Shown: positions 7,905-16,265, counted from the first letter of the stretch. The stretch: DNA of 53,458 nt from Streptomyces celluloflavus (GCA_000720995.1 JOEL01000045.1:1-53458), one strand, 5' to 3'. Translations and numbers: made by a program. The notes: a model not told the origin generated them from the letters alone.

Positions 7905-8854
7905 CCCTCTCTTCGCAATGTCGCCCCCACCTCGCGCAGCAGGCTGAGCTTGGTCGACTTGGGCGGTCCGGGGAGTACGTCGTGATCGGCGGCCGCGACC
8001 GCCCGGAGTGCGGCGCGCCCGCCGGCCACGAAGCCGGCCAGCAGCAGTTTGAGCCTGCCGTGCACGCTACCCACCAGCGGGGTGCCTTCATTCAGCAGCT
8101 CGCGGGCGCGCTCCGCTTCGTAGGCGATCAGCGCGCGCACCGGTGCGCCCCCGCTCGGGGCGGCCAGATCGGCCTCGGTGACCCCGAAAGTCTTCATGTC
8201 CTCGGCAGGGAGGTAGATACGGTCGCGGCCGAGGTCCTCGGCCACGTCCTGGAGGTGTTCGACGATCTGCAACGCGGTGCAGACCGCGTCCGAGCGGCGG
8301 ATGCGCTCGGGGCTGGCGGTGCCGGTGATGCCGAGGACGAGGCGGCCGACGGGGTTGGCGGACAGCTCGCAGTAGGCGAGCAGATCGTCGTAGGTGGCGT
8401 AGCGCGCCACCCGCTGGTCCTGCCGGTTCGCCTCGATCAGGCGGACGAACGGTTCGGTGGTCAGCGCGCAGCGGCGGACAGTCGGGCCGAGCCGGCGCAT
8501 CAGCGGATGCCGGGGCCCGGGAGCCCGGTCGCTGAAGACGCGGTACAGGTCCGCCTCCAGGGCGTCCAGCAGCGCGGGGCGGTCGTCACACTGCGCGCGG
8601 TCCAGGCCGAGCAGCACGGCGTCGCCGCCACCGGGGGCGAGATCGCCGTCGCCGATGTCGTCGACGAGCCGGGCGAAGCCGTAGACGGCCATCAGGTCGG
8701 CGCGCCAGGCGCGGGGCAGGAAGAACGGCGCCACCGGGAAGTTCTCGTGCGCGGCCTGGTCCAGCACGGTGCGTGACTGCGCGTCGGCCGGTCCGCCGGA
8801 GACCGCCGCCCGCCGGTCGAAGACGCTGCGCGTCTGCGCCTCCCCTTCGCTCAC
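7901..8854 (-). CDS. hpnC: HpnC, hydroxysqualene synthase
   Basis: This 317-residue squalene/phytoene synthase paralogue converts presqualene diphosphate to hydroxysqualene. HENFPVAPFFLPRAWR near residue 36 is a signature of HpnC. The Asp-rich motifs are ARLVDDIGDGD (DD at 65-66) and HLQDVAEDLGRDRIYLP (DVAED at 203-207). It is the first gene of the hopanoid operon. The GTG start at 8854 has only a weak ribosome site. HpnC and HpnD are adjacent paralogues, as in other hopanoid clusters. The first 25 residues are not conserved in the family. Confidence 0.94.
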   Translation of the reverse strand: MSEGEAQTRSVFDRRAAVSGGPADAQSRTVLDQAAHENFPVAPFFLPRAWRADLMAVYGFARLVDDIGDGDLAPGGGDAVLLGLDRAQCDDRPALLDALEADLYRVFSDRAPGPRHPLMRRLGPTVRRCALTTEPFVRLIEANRQDQRVARYATYDDLLAYCELSANPVGRLVLGITGTASPERIRRSDAVCTALQIVEHLQDVAEDLGRDRIYLPAEDMKTFGVTEADLAAPSGGAPVRALIAYEAERARELLNEGTPLVGSVHGRLKLLLAGFVAGGRAALRAVAAADHDVLPGPPKSTKLSLLREVGATLRREG

Positions 8855-9174
8855 CGGGGGCTGCCCGGCGCATCGGGAAGCCGGAGCGAACCAGTAGCCA
8901 TTGCCGTCACGTCTCCCGTTCTACACCGCCAAGCCAAAACATCCCTTTTCGGACACGCCGCAGGTAGCAGCACGGCCTGGCCGGGCCGTCATCGCCCGAG
9001 CGGGTGAGCATTGCCCGACTTGTACCACTTGTGTTGTTCAGTACCCCGTACAGCTTACGCTGTACATCTGGTCCGCGTCCGACCGGGTACCGAAGCTCAA
9101 GGCAACGATCCAGTCAACGTCGCAGCGGATCCAACCGTTCCCGACCTCGGCGGAGTTGACCATCCATTAACGAC
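8855..9174. other. Leader and promoter region of the hopanoid operon
   Basis: About 320 bases hold no gene I can support. This must contain the promoter for hpnC transcription. I see no convincing -35/-10 pair for the minus strand. Four GTAC words cluster between 9022 and 9065, including the perfect inverted repeat listed separately. An A/T-rich patch (AAAACATCCCTTTT near 8938-8951) breaks the otherwise GC-rich sequence. Confidence 0.5.
9048..9065. promoter_or_regulatory. Perfect inverted repeat GTACAGC-n4-GCTGTAC (candidate operator)
   Basis: Arms at 9048-9054 and 9059-9065 are exact reverse complements around TTAC. Two further GTAC sites (9022-9025 and 9041-9044) precede it. It lies about 195 bases upstream of hpnC in an otherwise unassigned intergenic region, so a regulator of the hopanoid operon could bind here. 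The factor is unknown. Confidence 0.45.
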
Positions 9175-9208
9175 CGAGGCCCCGGCGAGCCGGAGTCGCG
9201 GGGCCTCG
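9175..9208 (-). terminator. Hairpin terminator after the TagGH-type transporter operon
   Basis: Ten-base perfect arms CGAGGCCCCG (9175-9184) and CGGGGCCTCG (9199-9208) enclose a 14-base loop. The stem lies 14 bases past the stop of the ABC ATPase gene, as expected for a GC-type terminator. It separates the polymer operon from the hopanoid operon downstream. Confidence 0.8.
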
Positions 9209-9222
9209 GGGAGCGGGCGGGA

Positions 9223-10017
9223 CTACTTGCCCGACTCCTTCTCGTACGCCTTGATCACTTCGTCGGTCGGGCCGTCCATCAGCAGCTCGCCCCGCTCCAG
9301 CCACAGCACCCGGTCACAGGTGTCCCGGATCGACTTGTTGTTGTGGCTGACCAGGAAGACCGTACCGGCTTCCTTGCGCAGCTCGCGGATGCGCTCCTCG
9401 GAACGCTTCTGGAAGCTGCGGTCGCCGGTGGCCAGCGCCTCGTCGATCATCAGCACGTCGTGGTCCTTGGCCGCGGCGATGGAGAACCGCAGACGGGCCG
9501 CCATACCGGAGGAGTACGTGCGCATCGGCAGCGAGATGAAGTCGCCCTTCTCGTTGATGCCGGAGAAGTCGACGATGCCCTCGTAGCGCTCGCGGACCTG
9601 TTCGCGGGACATGCCCATGGCCAGACCACCGAGGATGACGTTCTTCTCGCCGGTCAGGTCGTTCATCAGGGCCGCGTTGACACCCAGCAGCGAGGGCTGG
9701 CCGTGCGTGTAGACCTTGCCCGACTCCGCGGGGAGCAGCCCCGCGACCGCCTTGAGCAGCGTCGACTTGCCGGAGCCGTTCGACCCGATCAGGCCGATCG
9801 ACTCACCGCGGTACGCCGTGAAGCTCACGCCCTTGACCGCGTGCACCTCGCGCACGCCCGCCGACGGCTTGCGGCGGATGATCCGGTTGAGCGCCGCCGT
9901 GGCACCGCCCTTGCCCGCACCGGTGCCGTACACCCGGTAGACGATGTGCAGCTCGTCCGCGATCACGGTCGGCACGCGGGCCTCTGCCGCCTGGGCGGCG
10001 TCCTTCTGCTCAGCCAC
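9223..10017 (-). CDS. ABC transporter ATPase, TagH/Wzt type (polysaccharide or teichoic acid export)
   Basis: This 264-residue nucleotide-binding subunit powers export of a lipid-linked polymer with the permease encoded just upstream. Walker A is GLIGSNGSGKSTLLK, the signature is TYSSGMAARLRFSIA (SSGM rather than LSGGQ, typical of TagH/Wzt), Walker B is HDVLMIDEALATGD, and the H-loop is VFLVSHN. There is no C-terminal substrate-binding extension of the Wzt type. I placed the start at the GTG at 10017, which overlaps the permease stop by 8 bases. A GTG at 10065 would give 16 more residues inside the permease gene. It is the last gene of the polymer operon. Confidence 0.9.
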   Translation of the reverse strand: MAEQKDAAQAAEARVPTVIADELHIVYRVYGTGAGKGGATAALNRIIRRKPSAGVREVHAVKGVSFTAYRGESIGLIGSNGSGKSTLLKAVAGLLPAESGKVYTHGQPSLLGVNAALMNDLTGEKNVILGGLAMGMSREQVRERYEGIVDFSGINEKGDFISLPMRTYSSGMAARLRFSIAAAKDHDVLMIDEALATGDRSFQKRSEERIRELRKEAGTVFLVSHNNKSIRDTCDRVLWLERGELLMDGPTDEVIKAYEKESGK

Positions 10018-10948
10018 GTCCGTACCGCTCCTCAGCCTTCCAGAAGTACACGAAGCCGACGACACCCATCAGCACGGCCCAGCCGGCGGCGAACGCCCAC
10101 ACATGGGGCGGCAGCTGCTGTGCCGTGAAGCTGTCGATCAGCGCGAAACGCATCAGGTCGATGTAGACGGCGGCCGGGTTGGCGTTGAGCACGACCTCGA
10201 CGAACCCCGGGACGTCCTTGCCCTTGAGGATCAGGTCGATGCTGAACATCACGCCGGACGCATACATCCACGTACGCATGATGAACGGCATCAGCTGCGC
10301 CAGGTCGGGGGTCTTGCTGCCCAGCCGGGCCATGACCATCGCCAGGCCGGTGTTGAAGACGAACTGCAGCAGCAGCGCCGGGAACACCAGCAGCCACGAC
10401 CAGGTCGGCAGCTGCCCGAAGCCGAGCAGGATGAGGACCAGCACACCCATCGAGAACAGCAGCTGCTGGAGCTGCATGAGGCAGAACGAGATGGGCAGGC
10501 AGGCACGCGGGAAGTGCAGCGCGCGGACCAGCCCCAGGTTGCCGGAGATCGCCCGCGTACCGGCCATCACCGAGCTCTGTGTGAAGGTGAAGATGAAGAC
10601 ACCGGTCACCAGGAACGGGACGAAGTCGGGGACGCCCTTCCGCGTGCCGATCAGCAGACCGAAGATGAGGTAGTAGACGAGCGCGTTCAGCAGCGGCGTC
10701 GCCACCTGCCAGACCTGTCCCAGCTTCGCCTGGCTGTACTGCGCCGTCAGCTTCGCGCTGGAAAAGGCGGAGATGAAGTGCCGCCGGTCCCACAGCTGCC
10801 GGACGTACTCCGGCAGACTGGGTCGGGCCCCGCTCTGCGAAAGCCCGTACTTCTGGGCACGCTGGGCCGCGGTGAGCCCCTCGTCGGGTGATGGCGGGGC
10901 ACTCATGGCGACCGCACTGTCGTGCGTAGTCTCGCTCACAGTTGACAC
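10010..10948 (-). CDS. ABC-2 type permease, TagG/Wzm family
   Basis: This 312-residue integral membrane subunit is the partner of the ATPase. LWDRRHFISAFSSAKL followed by YSQAKLGQVWQVATPLLNAL is the amphipathic gate helix and first membrane span of ABC-2 polysaccharide exporters. About six hydrophobic segments follow (YYLIFGLLIG, FVPFLVTGVFIFTF, LLVLILLGFG and others). The N-terminal 45 residues are polar and cytoplasmic. The start is set at the GTG at 10948, which has GAGGA five bases upstream; a TTG 12 bases earlier is the alternative. A 69-base gap separates it from the GT2 gene. Confidence 0.9.
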   Translation of the reverse strand: MSTVSETTHDSAVAMSAPPSPDEGLTAAQRAQKYGLSQSGARPSLPEYVRQLWDRRHFISAFSSAKLTAQYSQAKLGQVWQVATPLLNALVYYLIFGLLIGTRKGVPDFVPFLVTGVFIFTFTQSSVMAGTRAISGNLGLVRALHFPRACLPISFCLMQLQQLLFSMGVLVLILLGFGQLPTWSWLLVFPALLLQFVFNTGLAMVMARLGSKTPDLAQLMPFIMRTWMYASGVMFSIDLILKGKDVPGFVEVVLNANPAAVYIDLMRFALIDSFTAQQLPPHVWAFAAGWAVLMGVVGFVYFWKAEERYGRG

Positions 10949-11017
10949 TTTCGTCCTCAAGGTGCGCTGCCGGGGCCGTGCCCCGGCTCACGCCCGATGC
11001 TCTCAGATACGAGCTTG

Positions 11018-11908
11018 TCAGATGACAGGAGGGCGGCCCAGTCGGGTCAGGCGCCACACGGTACGCCACTTCATGGGACGCCTGGGACCGCACGGGCTCG
11101 CCCAGCCCTCACGGAAACCGCCCAGCCAGGCCCGCAGCGCCGGCCGCGACGGGCGGCGGGCCAGGGTCAGCAGGAACCAGACGGCGGGATAGACCACGAC
11201 CAGCGGGACGGGCAGGTTGCGCCGGGCCAGCCAGACCCGGTTGCGCGCCACCATCCGGTGGTAGACCGCGTGCCGGGCCGGAGCCGTCGTCGGGTGGAAG
11301 AGGACCATGTCCGACCGGTAGTCGATCAGCCAGCCCGCATCCAGGGCCCGCCAGGCCAGGTCGGTCTCCTCATGTGCGTAGAAGAAGTCGCCGGGCAGCC
11401 CGCCGACCTCGTCGAGCACCTTGGTGCGGACCGCGTTCGCGCCGCCGAGGAAGGTGGTGACCCGGGAGGACCGCAGGGGGTCTGCGGCGCGCAGCCGTGG
11501 CACGTGGCGGCGCTGGGTCTCACCGGTGTCCGGATCCGCGATCCGGAAGCTGATGATGCCGAGCTCCGGATCCTTGGCGAAGGCTTCCCGGCACAGCTCG
11601 GCGGTGTCCTGGCGGGCCAGCAGACCGTCGTCGTCCAGGAAGAGCAGTACGTCCACCTCGGTGCCGCCGGGTCCGAACGCCTCGATGCCGACGTTGCGGC
11701 CCGCAGGGATGCCGACGTTCTCCGGCAGCTCGACGGTCCGTACGCCCTCGGGGAGCTCGGGCAGCGGCGAACCGTTGCCGACGACCGCGATCTCGATCGC
11801 ATCCCCGTGCTGGGCGGCGACCGAGTCCAGCAGCGCGCGCAGCTCCGCCGGGCGGTTGCCCATGGTCAGGACGACCGCCCCGAGCCGCATCGGGGTAGCC
11901 GCGGTCAT
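11018..11908 (-). CDS. Family 2 glycosyltransferase
   Basis: This 296-residue GT-A fold transferase probably adds a sugar to the exported polymer or its linkage unit. AVVLTMGNRPAELRALLDSV starts the nucleotide-binding domain. The metal-binding DXD is in VDVLLFLDDDGLL. FFYAHEETDLAWRALDAG carries the acceptor-side ED motif typical of rhamnosyl- and related GT2 enzymes. A hydrophobic segment VPLVVVYPAVWFLLTLA near residue 235 suggests membrane attachment. The ATG overlaps the upstream stop (ATGA). Sugar donor and acceptor cannot be told from sequence. Confidence 0.88.
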   Translation of the reverse strand: MTAATPMRLGAVVLTMGNRPAELRALLDSVAAQHGDAIEIAVVGNGSPLPELPEGVRTVELPENVGIPAGRNVGIEAFGPGGTEVDVLLFLDDDGLLARQDTAELCREAFAKDPELGIISFRIADPDTGETQRRHVPRLRAADPLRSSRVTTFLGGANAVRTKVLDEVGGLPGDFFYAHEETDLAWRALDAGWLIDYRSDMVLFHPTTAPARHAVYHRMVARNRVWLARRNLPVPLVVVYPAVWFLLTLARRPSRPALRAWLGGFREGWASPCGPRRPMKWRTVWRLTRLGRPPVI

Positions 11909-12684
11909 TTGAGCCTGCTGGAGGCGAGGATGGACACGAGGTGCAGCAGCGTCTGCAGGAGGGCGATACCGGCCAGTACGGCGACGCCGAGGCGGGAGAA
12001 GAACAGGTCGCCCCGGATCGCGTCCAGCACCGCCAGCACCAGGATCAGCAGGGACGCCTCGATCCCCAGGACGAGCCGGTGGAACTTCAGCGCCGCGGCG
12101 GCCTTGCGGGCCAGCGCCACTCCGGACGAGCGCGGCTCGGACGCCGCCTCCTTGACCGGCGGCAGCCCGCCCTGGTGCCGGGCGACGCCGACGAGGTCGG
12201 TCTCTGCCTTGATCAGGATGGCCCCGAGGGCGGCGAGGGTGCCGAGGAAGGCCCACAGCCAGTCGATCCGCCCGGAACCCCACAGGTCCGCGGCGCGCAG
12301 GCCGAAGCCGACCAGCACGGCGGCGTCGCACAGATAGGCGCCGACGCGGTCCAGGTACACGCCGCCGAGCGAGAACTGCTTCTTCCAGCGGGCGACCTCG
12401 CCGTCGACGCAGTCGAGCAGCAGGTAGAGCTGGACCATCAGCACGCCGAGCACCGCGCCCCAGATCCCCGGCACCAGGAGGGCCGGGGCGGCGAGGACGC
12501 CGAACACGGTCATCACGTACGTGAGCTGGTTGGGCGTGATCCTGGTGTTCACCAGGTACCGGTCGCAGCGCAGCGAGATTTCCCGCATGTAGAGGCGACC
12601 GGCCCAGTGCTCACCGCTGCGCCGGTCCTTCACACCCTCGGGGTGGACGACCGGCCGGAGTTCAGCTACTGACGGCTTGTGCAT
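11905..12684 (-). CDS. CDP-alcohol phosphotransferase with the last motif Asp replaced
   Basis: This 259-residue membrane protein is of the CDP-OH phosphatidyltransferase family, which moves a phosphoalcohol from CDP to a second alcohol. The motif reads DCVDGEVAR at 91-99, then G108 and D112, but the fourth Asp (expected at 116) is Ala (LDRVGAYL). In characterised members that Asp is the proposed catalytic base. There are about six hydrophobic segments. Its start overlaps the dehydrogenase stop by 23 bases and its end overlaps the GT2 start, so it is made with the pathway. It may be active by another mechanism, or a partner of the larger phosphotransferase encoded at 14460-16265. Confidence 0.85.
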   Translation of the reverse strand: MHKPSVAELRPVVHPEGVKDRRSGEHWAGRLYMREISLRCDRYLVNTRITPNQLTYVMTVFGVLAAPALLVPGIWGAVLGVLMVQLYLLLDCVDGEVARWKKQFSLGGVYLDRVGAYLCDAAVLVGFGLRAADLWGSGRIDWLWAFLGTLAALGAILIKAETDLVGVARHQGGLPPVKEAASEPRSSGVALARKAAAALKFHRLVLGIEASLLILVLAVLDAIRGDLFFSRLGVAVLAGIALLQTLLHLVSILASSRLK

Positions 12685-13723
12685 AGTCGGCGTAAGCGTC
12701 CCTGATCTGGTCGGTGGACAGGTCGAGGTGTTCCAGGATCGTGTAGCGCCCGGGGCGGGTCTTGGGCGCGTAGGCGACGGCGGCGACGAATTCCTCGTCG
12801 GTGAAGCCGATCTCGCCCGGTGTGACCGGCAGGCCGTGCCGGCGCAGTACCCCGGCCATCAGCGCGCTCGTCTCCCGGTCCCCGCGCAGGTGCATGGCGA
12901 AGGCGGCGCCGAGGCCGCACTGCTCGCCGTGGCTCGCCGAGCGCCGGGGGTAGAGGATGTCGAAGGCGTGGTTGATCTCATGGCAGGCGCCGGACGCGGG
13001 GCGGCTGTCGCCGGCCACCGACATCGAGATGCCGGTGAGGACCAGGCCCTCGGCGAGCACCTGGAGGAACGCGTCGTCGCCGACCTCGCCCGGATGCCGG
13101 AGCACGGCCTCACCGGCCTGGCGTGCCATGGCGGCGGCCAGTCCGTCTATCGACTCCCCGGTCTCCCGGTGCGAGAGCTCCCAGTCCGCGACCGCGGAGA
13201 TGTTGGAGATCGCGTCGCCGATACCGGACCGGACGAACCGGACCGGAGCCTCGCGGATGATGTCGAGGTCGATCACCACGGCGATCGGGTTGGGCACGCC
13301 GTAGGAGCCGCGGCCCGCGTCGTTGTCGAGGGTCGCGACCGGCGAGCACAGGCCGTCGTGCGAGAGGTTCGTCGCGACGGCCACGAGCGGCAGCCCGATC
13401 CGCGCCGCGGCGTACTTCGCACAGTCGATGATCTTGCCGCCGCCGAGCCCCACGACCGCGTCGTAGTGCCCCTTCTTCATGGCGTCGCCGAGCTTGATCG
13501 CGTCGTCGAGGGTGCCGCCGCCGACCTCGTACCACTCGGCGCCGGGCAGCGCGGGGGCCAGCCGTTCGCGCAGCCGCGCCCCGGAGCCGCCGCTGATCGC
13601 GACGGCCAGCTTGCCGGAGGCGGAGATGCGCTGGTCGGCCAGGAGGCCCGCCAGGCCGTCCAGGGCGCCGGCGTTGATGTCGACGACGACGGGGGACGGA
13701 ATGAGCCGGGTCAGTACCGGCAT
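12662..13723 (-). CDS. Glycerol-1-phosphate dehydrogenase-like (iron-containing alcohol dehydrogenase superfamily)
   Basis: This 353-residue protein resembles archaeal sn-glycerol-1-phosphate dehydrogenase (EgsA) more than ordinary alcohol dehydrogenases. Features are the NAD-binding VVGLGGGKIIDCAKYAAARI (91-110), VATNLSHDGLCSP (117-128, matching the archaeal P-T-x-x-S-H-D-G-x-x-S-P), NPIAVVIDLDIIREAP, SGIGDAISNISAVADWEL, and metal ligands CHEINHAFD (H248, H252) and SASHGEQCG (H265). It would reduce dihydroxyacetone phosphate, or a related ketose phosphate, to a polyol phosphate. It overlaps the nucleotidyltransferase gene by 13 bases and the phosphotransferase gene by 23, so the three are co-translated. 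The assignment is by motif; substrate is inferred. Confidence 0.82.
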   Translation of the reverse strand: MPVLTRLIPSPVVVDINAGALDGLAGLLADQRISASGKLAVAISGGSGARLRERLAPALPGAEWYEVGGGTLDDAIKLGDAMKKGHYDAVVGLGGGKIIDCAKYAAARIGLPLVAVATNLSHDGLCSPVATLDNDAGRGSYGVPNPIAVVIDLDIIREAPVRFVRSGIGDAISNISAVADWELSHRETGESIDGLAAAMARQAGEAVLRHPGEVGDDAFLQVLAEGLVLTGISMSVAGDSRPASGACHEINHAFDILYPRRSASHGEQCGLGAAFAMHLRGDRETSALMAGVLRRHGLPVTPGEIGFTDEEFVAAVAYAPKTRPGRYTILEHLDLSTDQIRDAYADYAQAVSS

Positions 13724-14463
13724 GCGATCTCACGGCCCTTCGCGAGGTCGTCGTGGTTGTCGATCTCGACCCACGAGACGTCGCCGATGGGCGCCACGTC
13801 GATCTTGAAGCCGCGGTTGACGAGCTCCTGGTAGCCGTCCTCGTAGTAGAGGTCGGGGTCGCGCTCGAAGGTCGTCTTCAGGGCGTCGGCCAGATCGGCG
13901 GCGGCCTCGCCCTCGATGAGGGTGACGCCGATGTACTCACCGGTGGCGGTCGCCGGGTCCATCAGCTTGGTGATCTTCTGGACGCCCTTGACGGGGTCCA
14001 CGATGACCTTCATCTCCTCGTCGGCGAGCTGCTTCACCGTGTCCAGCGCGAGGATGATCTTCCGGCCGTCGCCGCGGGCGGCGAGCAGGGTCTTCTCGAC
14101 GGAGACCGGGTGCACGGTGTCGCCGTTGGCGAGGATCACCGTGTGCTGGAGGGAGTCACGGCCGCACCACAGGGAGTAGGCGTTGTTCCACTCCTCGGCC
14201 TTGTCGTTGTCGATGAGGGTGAGCTTGAGGCCGTACTTCTGCTCCAGGGCCTCCTTGCGCTCGTACACGGCTTCCTTGCGGTAGCCGACGATGATCGCGA
14301 CCTCGGTCAGGCCGATCTCGGCGAAGTTGCCGAGCGTCAGGTCCAGGATGGTCGTGGCTTCCCCGTCCTGTTCCGGGCCCACCGGCACCAGTGCCTTGGG
14401 CAGAGTGTCGGTGTAGGGACGCAGACGCCGTCCGGCGCCGGCTGCCAGCACGAGGCCGATCAT
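13711..14463 (-). CDS. Sugar/polyol-phosphate nucleotidyltransferase (LicC-like)
   Basis: This 250-residue nucleotidyltransferase probably loads CMP onto the polyol phosphate made by the dehydrogenase. The fingerprint GLVLAAGAGRRLRPYTDTLPKALVPV (residues 3-28) contains the nucleotide-binding GxGxR and catalytic Lys. NNAYSLWCGRD, VILANGDTVHP (metal-binding Asp) and VSWVEIDNHDDL complete the fold. The NNxxSL motif is characteristic of LicC-type cytidylyltransferases. AGGAG lies six bases before the ATG. The ATG overlaps the upstream stop (ATGA). UTP or GTP cannot be excluded as the donor. Confidence 0.87.
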   Translation of the reverse strand: MIGLVLAAGAGRRLRPYTDTLPKALVPVGPEQDGEATTILDLTLGNFAEIGLTEVAIIVGYRKEAVYERKEALEQKYGLKLTLIDNDKAEEWNNAYSLWCGRDSLQHTVILANGDTVHPVSVEKTLLAARGDGRKIILALDTVKQLADEEMKVIVDPVKGVQKITKLMDPATATGEYIGVTLIEGEAAADLADALKTTFERDPDLYYEDGYQELVNRGFKIDVAPIGDVSWVEIDNHDDLAKGREIACRY

Positions 14464-16265
14464 GCGGGTTCTCCTTCATCGTGTACGGCGGGTGCACCGG
14501 AGGACACCCAGAAGCGGATGCTCTCGATGAGCACCAGCAGCGCCAGGACCACAGCGAGGGCGGTCAGCGCGATGGTGAAACCTGAGGGGGACAGCAGCGC
14601 GGCGAGGACGGTGACGACGAGAATCCGTCCCTCATGGCCGCCGGCCGCCCGGACCAGCCACCGCGGAGGGGCGCCGCTGCCACCTCGGATGCGGTAGACC
14701 GTGTCGTAGTGATGGTAGGCGACGGCCGCGACCAGTCCGAACGCCGCGGGCAGCGCTCCGGGCGCGTCCGAGCGGGCGGCCAGGACCAGGATCGTGGTGT
14801 ATTCGCCGATCCGGAAGAGCGGCGGCACCAGCCAGTCGAGGACGCCCTTGAGCGGGCGGGCGACGGCCGCGCCGGCCAGCAGCGCGGAGCAGGCCGCGAC
14901 GCCGACGGTCGGCCAGGACGCGGGGTGGTCCTGGAAGAGCACCCAGACCAGCAGGACCGCGGTGGACAGGAAGGCCATGACGGGCGCCAGGAAGGAGCTC
15001 GCGCGGCCGCGGCCGCGCGCTCCGCCGGCGCACAGTTCGGCGAGCGGGCCGGAGTCGGCGAGGTCGGCGAGCGCCCGCGCGGCGCGGTCGGTCCGCCGGG
15101 CCCGGCGCGTCAGGGAGCGCAGCACCCGGCCGGCGGTGGTGTAGCAGGCGGCCAGTGCGCAGCCGATGAGCAGCGCGTAGAAGACGATGCGCGGGGTGGT
15201 GAACGCGGTGAGGACGGCGATCATGGCCCAGCGTTCGCCGATGGGCAGCACGATCATCCGGCGTACCCAGACCGTCCAGCCGACGCTGTCGAGCCGGTCG
15301 GAGAGCGCCGCGGTGGGGCTGGTGTTGGCGTTGGCGTCGTGGTTCGCCTCGTTGAAGGAGAAATCGACGACATGGCGGCAGGTCTGGAGGACCATCGCAC
15401 CGAGCGCCAGCGCCCAGACGTCGTCGCCGCCGCGGGCGGCGCCCAGGGCGAGACCGGCGTAGTAGGCGTACTCCTTGGCCCGGTCGAAGGTCGCGTCGAG
15501 CCAGGCGCCCATCGTCGAGTACTGGAGGGAGTAGCGGGCGAGCTGCCCGTCGGTGCAGTCCAGGACGAAGGAGAAGAGCAGCAGGACACCGGCCGCGATG
15601 AAGCCGCCGCGGCTGCCGGTGGCCGCGCAGCCCGCCGCGATGACCGCGGTGAGCAGGGACGCGGTGGTGACCTGGTTGGGGGTCAGACCGCGGCGCGCGC
15701 ACCAGCGGGCGAGGTAGCGGGAGTACGGGCTGATGCAGAAGGTCGTGAAGAACCCGTCGCGGGACTTGACCGCGGTGCGCAGCCGCACCGCCTCGTCGTC
15801 GACGGCCGCCACGGCATCCCGGGCGTCCGCGCGCTGGGCGGGGGTGAGCGCGACGGTGGCGACCAGGCTGCCCAGCTCGATGCGCTGGAGGCCGACGCCG
15901 TCGCGGTCGAGGGAGTCGGTCAGCGTCTCCGTGAGGACGTCGGTCAGGTGCGCGGTGCCGGCGCCGACCGGGATCGCGGCGGCGGCGCGGACCAGCGCGG
16001 GGCGGGCCTCGGGCTGCGCGGTGAGCGCGCCGGGCACGGCCGCGGCCGGGAAGCGCGGGTCGGTCAGGGCGAGCCGCAGGGCGTGCGGATGGCCGACGAA
16101 GCGGGGGTCGACGACGGCCACCCGCTCCTGTGCGGGCACCGCGGCGATCAGGTCCGCGGCGGAGGCGGGGTCATCCGCCGTGCGGACGTCGAAGCCCAGC
16201 GAGCGCAGGTCGGCTTCGAGCGACGACCCGGCTACCGGCGGACCGGTGAGGATGGCGGTCGACAG
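14460..16265 (-). CDS. Two-domain CDP-alcohol phosphotransferase (DUF5941-like), CTG start
   Basis: This is a 601-residue protein. Residues 1-130 form a soluble domain (LTGPPVAGSSLEADLRSLGF, VAVVDPRFVGHPHALRLALT) that looks like a degenerate Rossmann or nucleotidyltransferase fold. A complete CDP-OH motif follows, with D236, D239-G240, A243-R244, G253, D257 and D261. Then comes a long membrane region ending GHEGRILVVTVLAALL. I recall this C-terminal part as DUF5941. I chose the CTG at 16265: AAGGAG lies nine bases upstream, an in-frame stop lies just before it, and the peptide after it reads as conserved protein (STAILTGPP). A GTG at 16139 would lose 42 residues. It heads the polymer operon. 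Confidence 0.85.
   Translation of the reverse strand: MSTAILTGPPVAGSSLEADLRSLGFDVRTADDPASAADLIAAVPAQERVAVVDPRFVGHPHALRLALTDPRFPAAAVPGALTAQPEARPALVRAAAAIPVGAGTAHLTDVLTETLTDSLDRDGVGLQRIELGSLVATVALTPAQRADARDAVAAVDDEAVRLRTAVKSRDGFFTTFCISPYSRYLARWCARRGLTPNQVTTASLLTAVIAAGCAATGSRGGFIAAGVLLLFSFVLDCTDGQLARYSLQYSTMGAWLDATFDRAKEYAYYAGLALGAARGGDDVWALALGAMVLQTCRHVVDFSFNEANHDANANTSPTAALSDRLDSVGWTVWVRRMIVLPIGERWAMIAVLTAFTTPRIVFYALLIGCALAACYTTAGRVLRSLTRRARRTDRAARALADLADSGPLAELCAGGARGRGRASSFLAPVMAFLSTAVLLVWVLFQDHPASWPTVGVAACSALLAGAAVARPLKGVLDWLVPPLFRIGEYTTILVLAARSDAPGALPAAFGLVAAVAYHHYDTVYRIRGGSGAPPRWLVRAAGGHEGRILVVTVLAALLSPSGFTIALTALAVVLALLVLIESIRFWVSSGAPAVHDEGEPA

Noticed and set aside
7901-8854. Phytoene synthase (carotenoid) assignment for hpnC and hpnD
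   Set aside because: No crtI-, crtE- or crtY-type context; the paralogue pair next to hpnE, shc and hpnH is the hopanoid arrangement.
12662-13723. Reading the iron-alcohol-dehydrogenase-type gene as an ordinary alcohol dehydrogenase or 2-deoxy-scyllo-inosose synthase
   Set aside because: The SHDG-x3-SP block and GIGDAISN-AVADW segment fit glycerol-1-phosphate dehydrogenases better, and no aminocyclitol genes are nearby.
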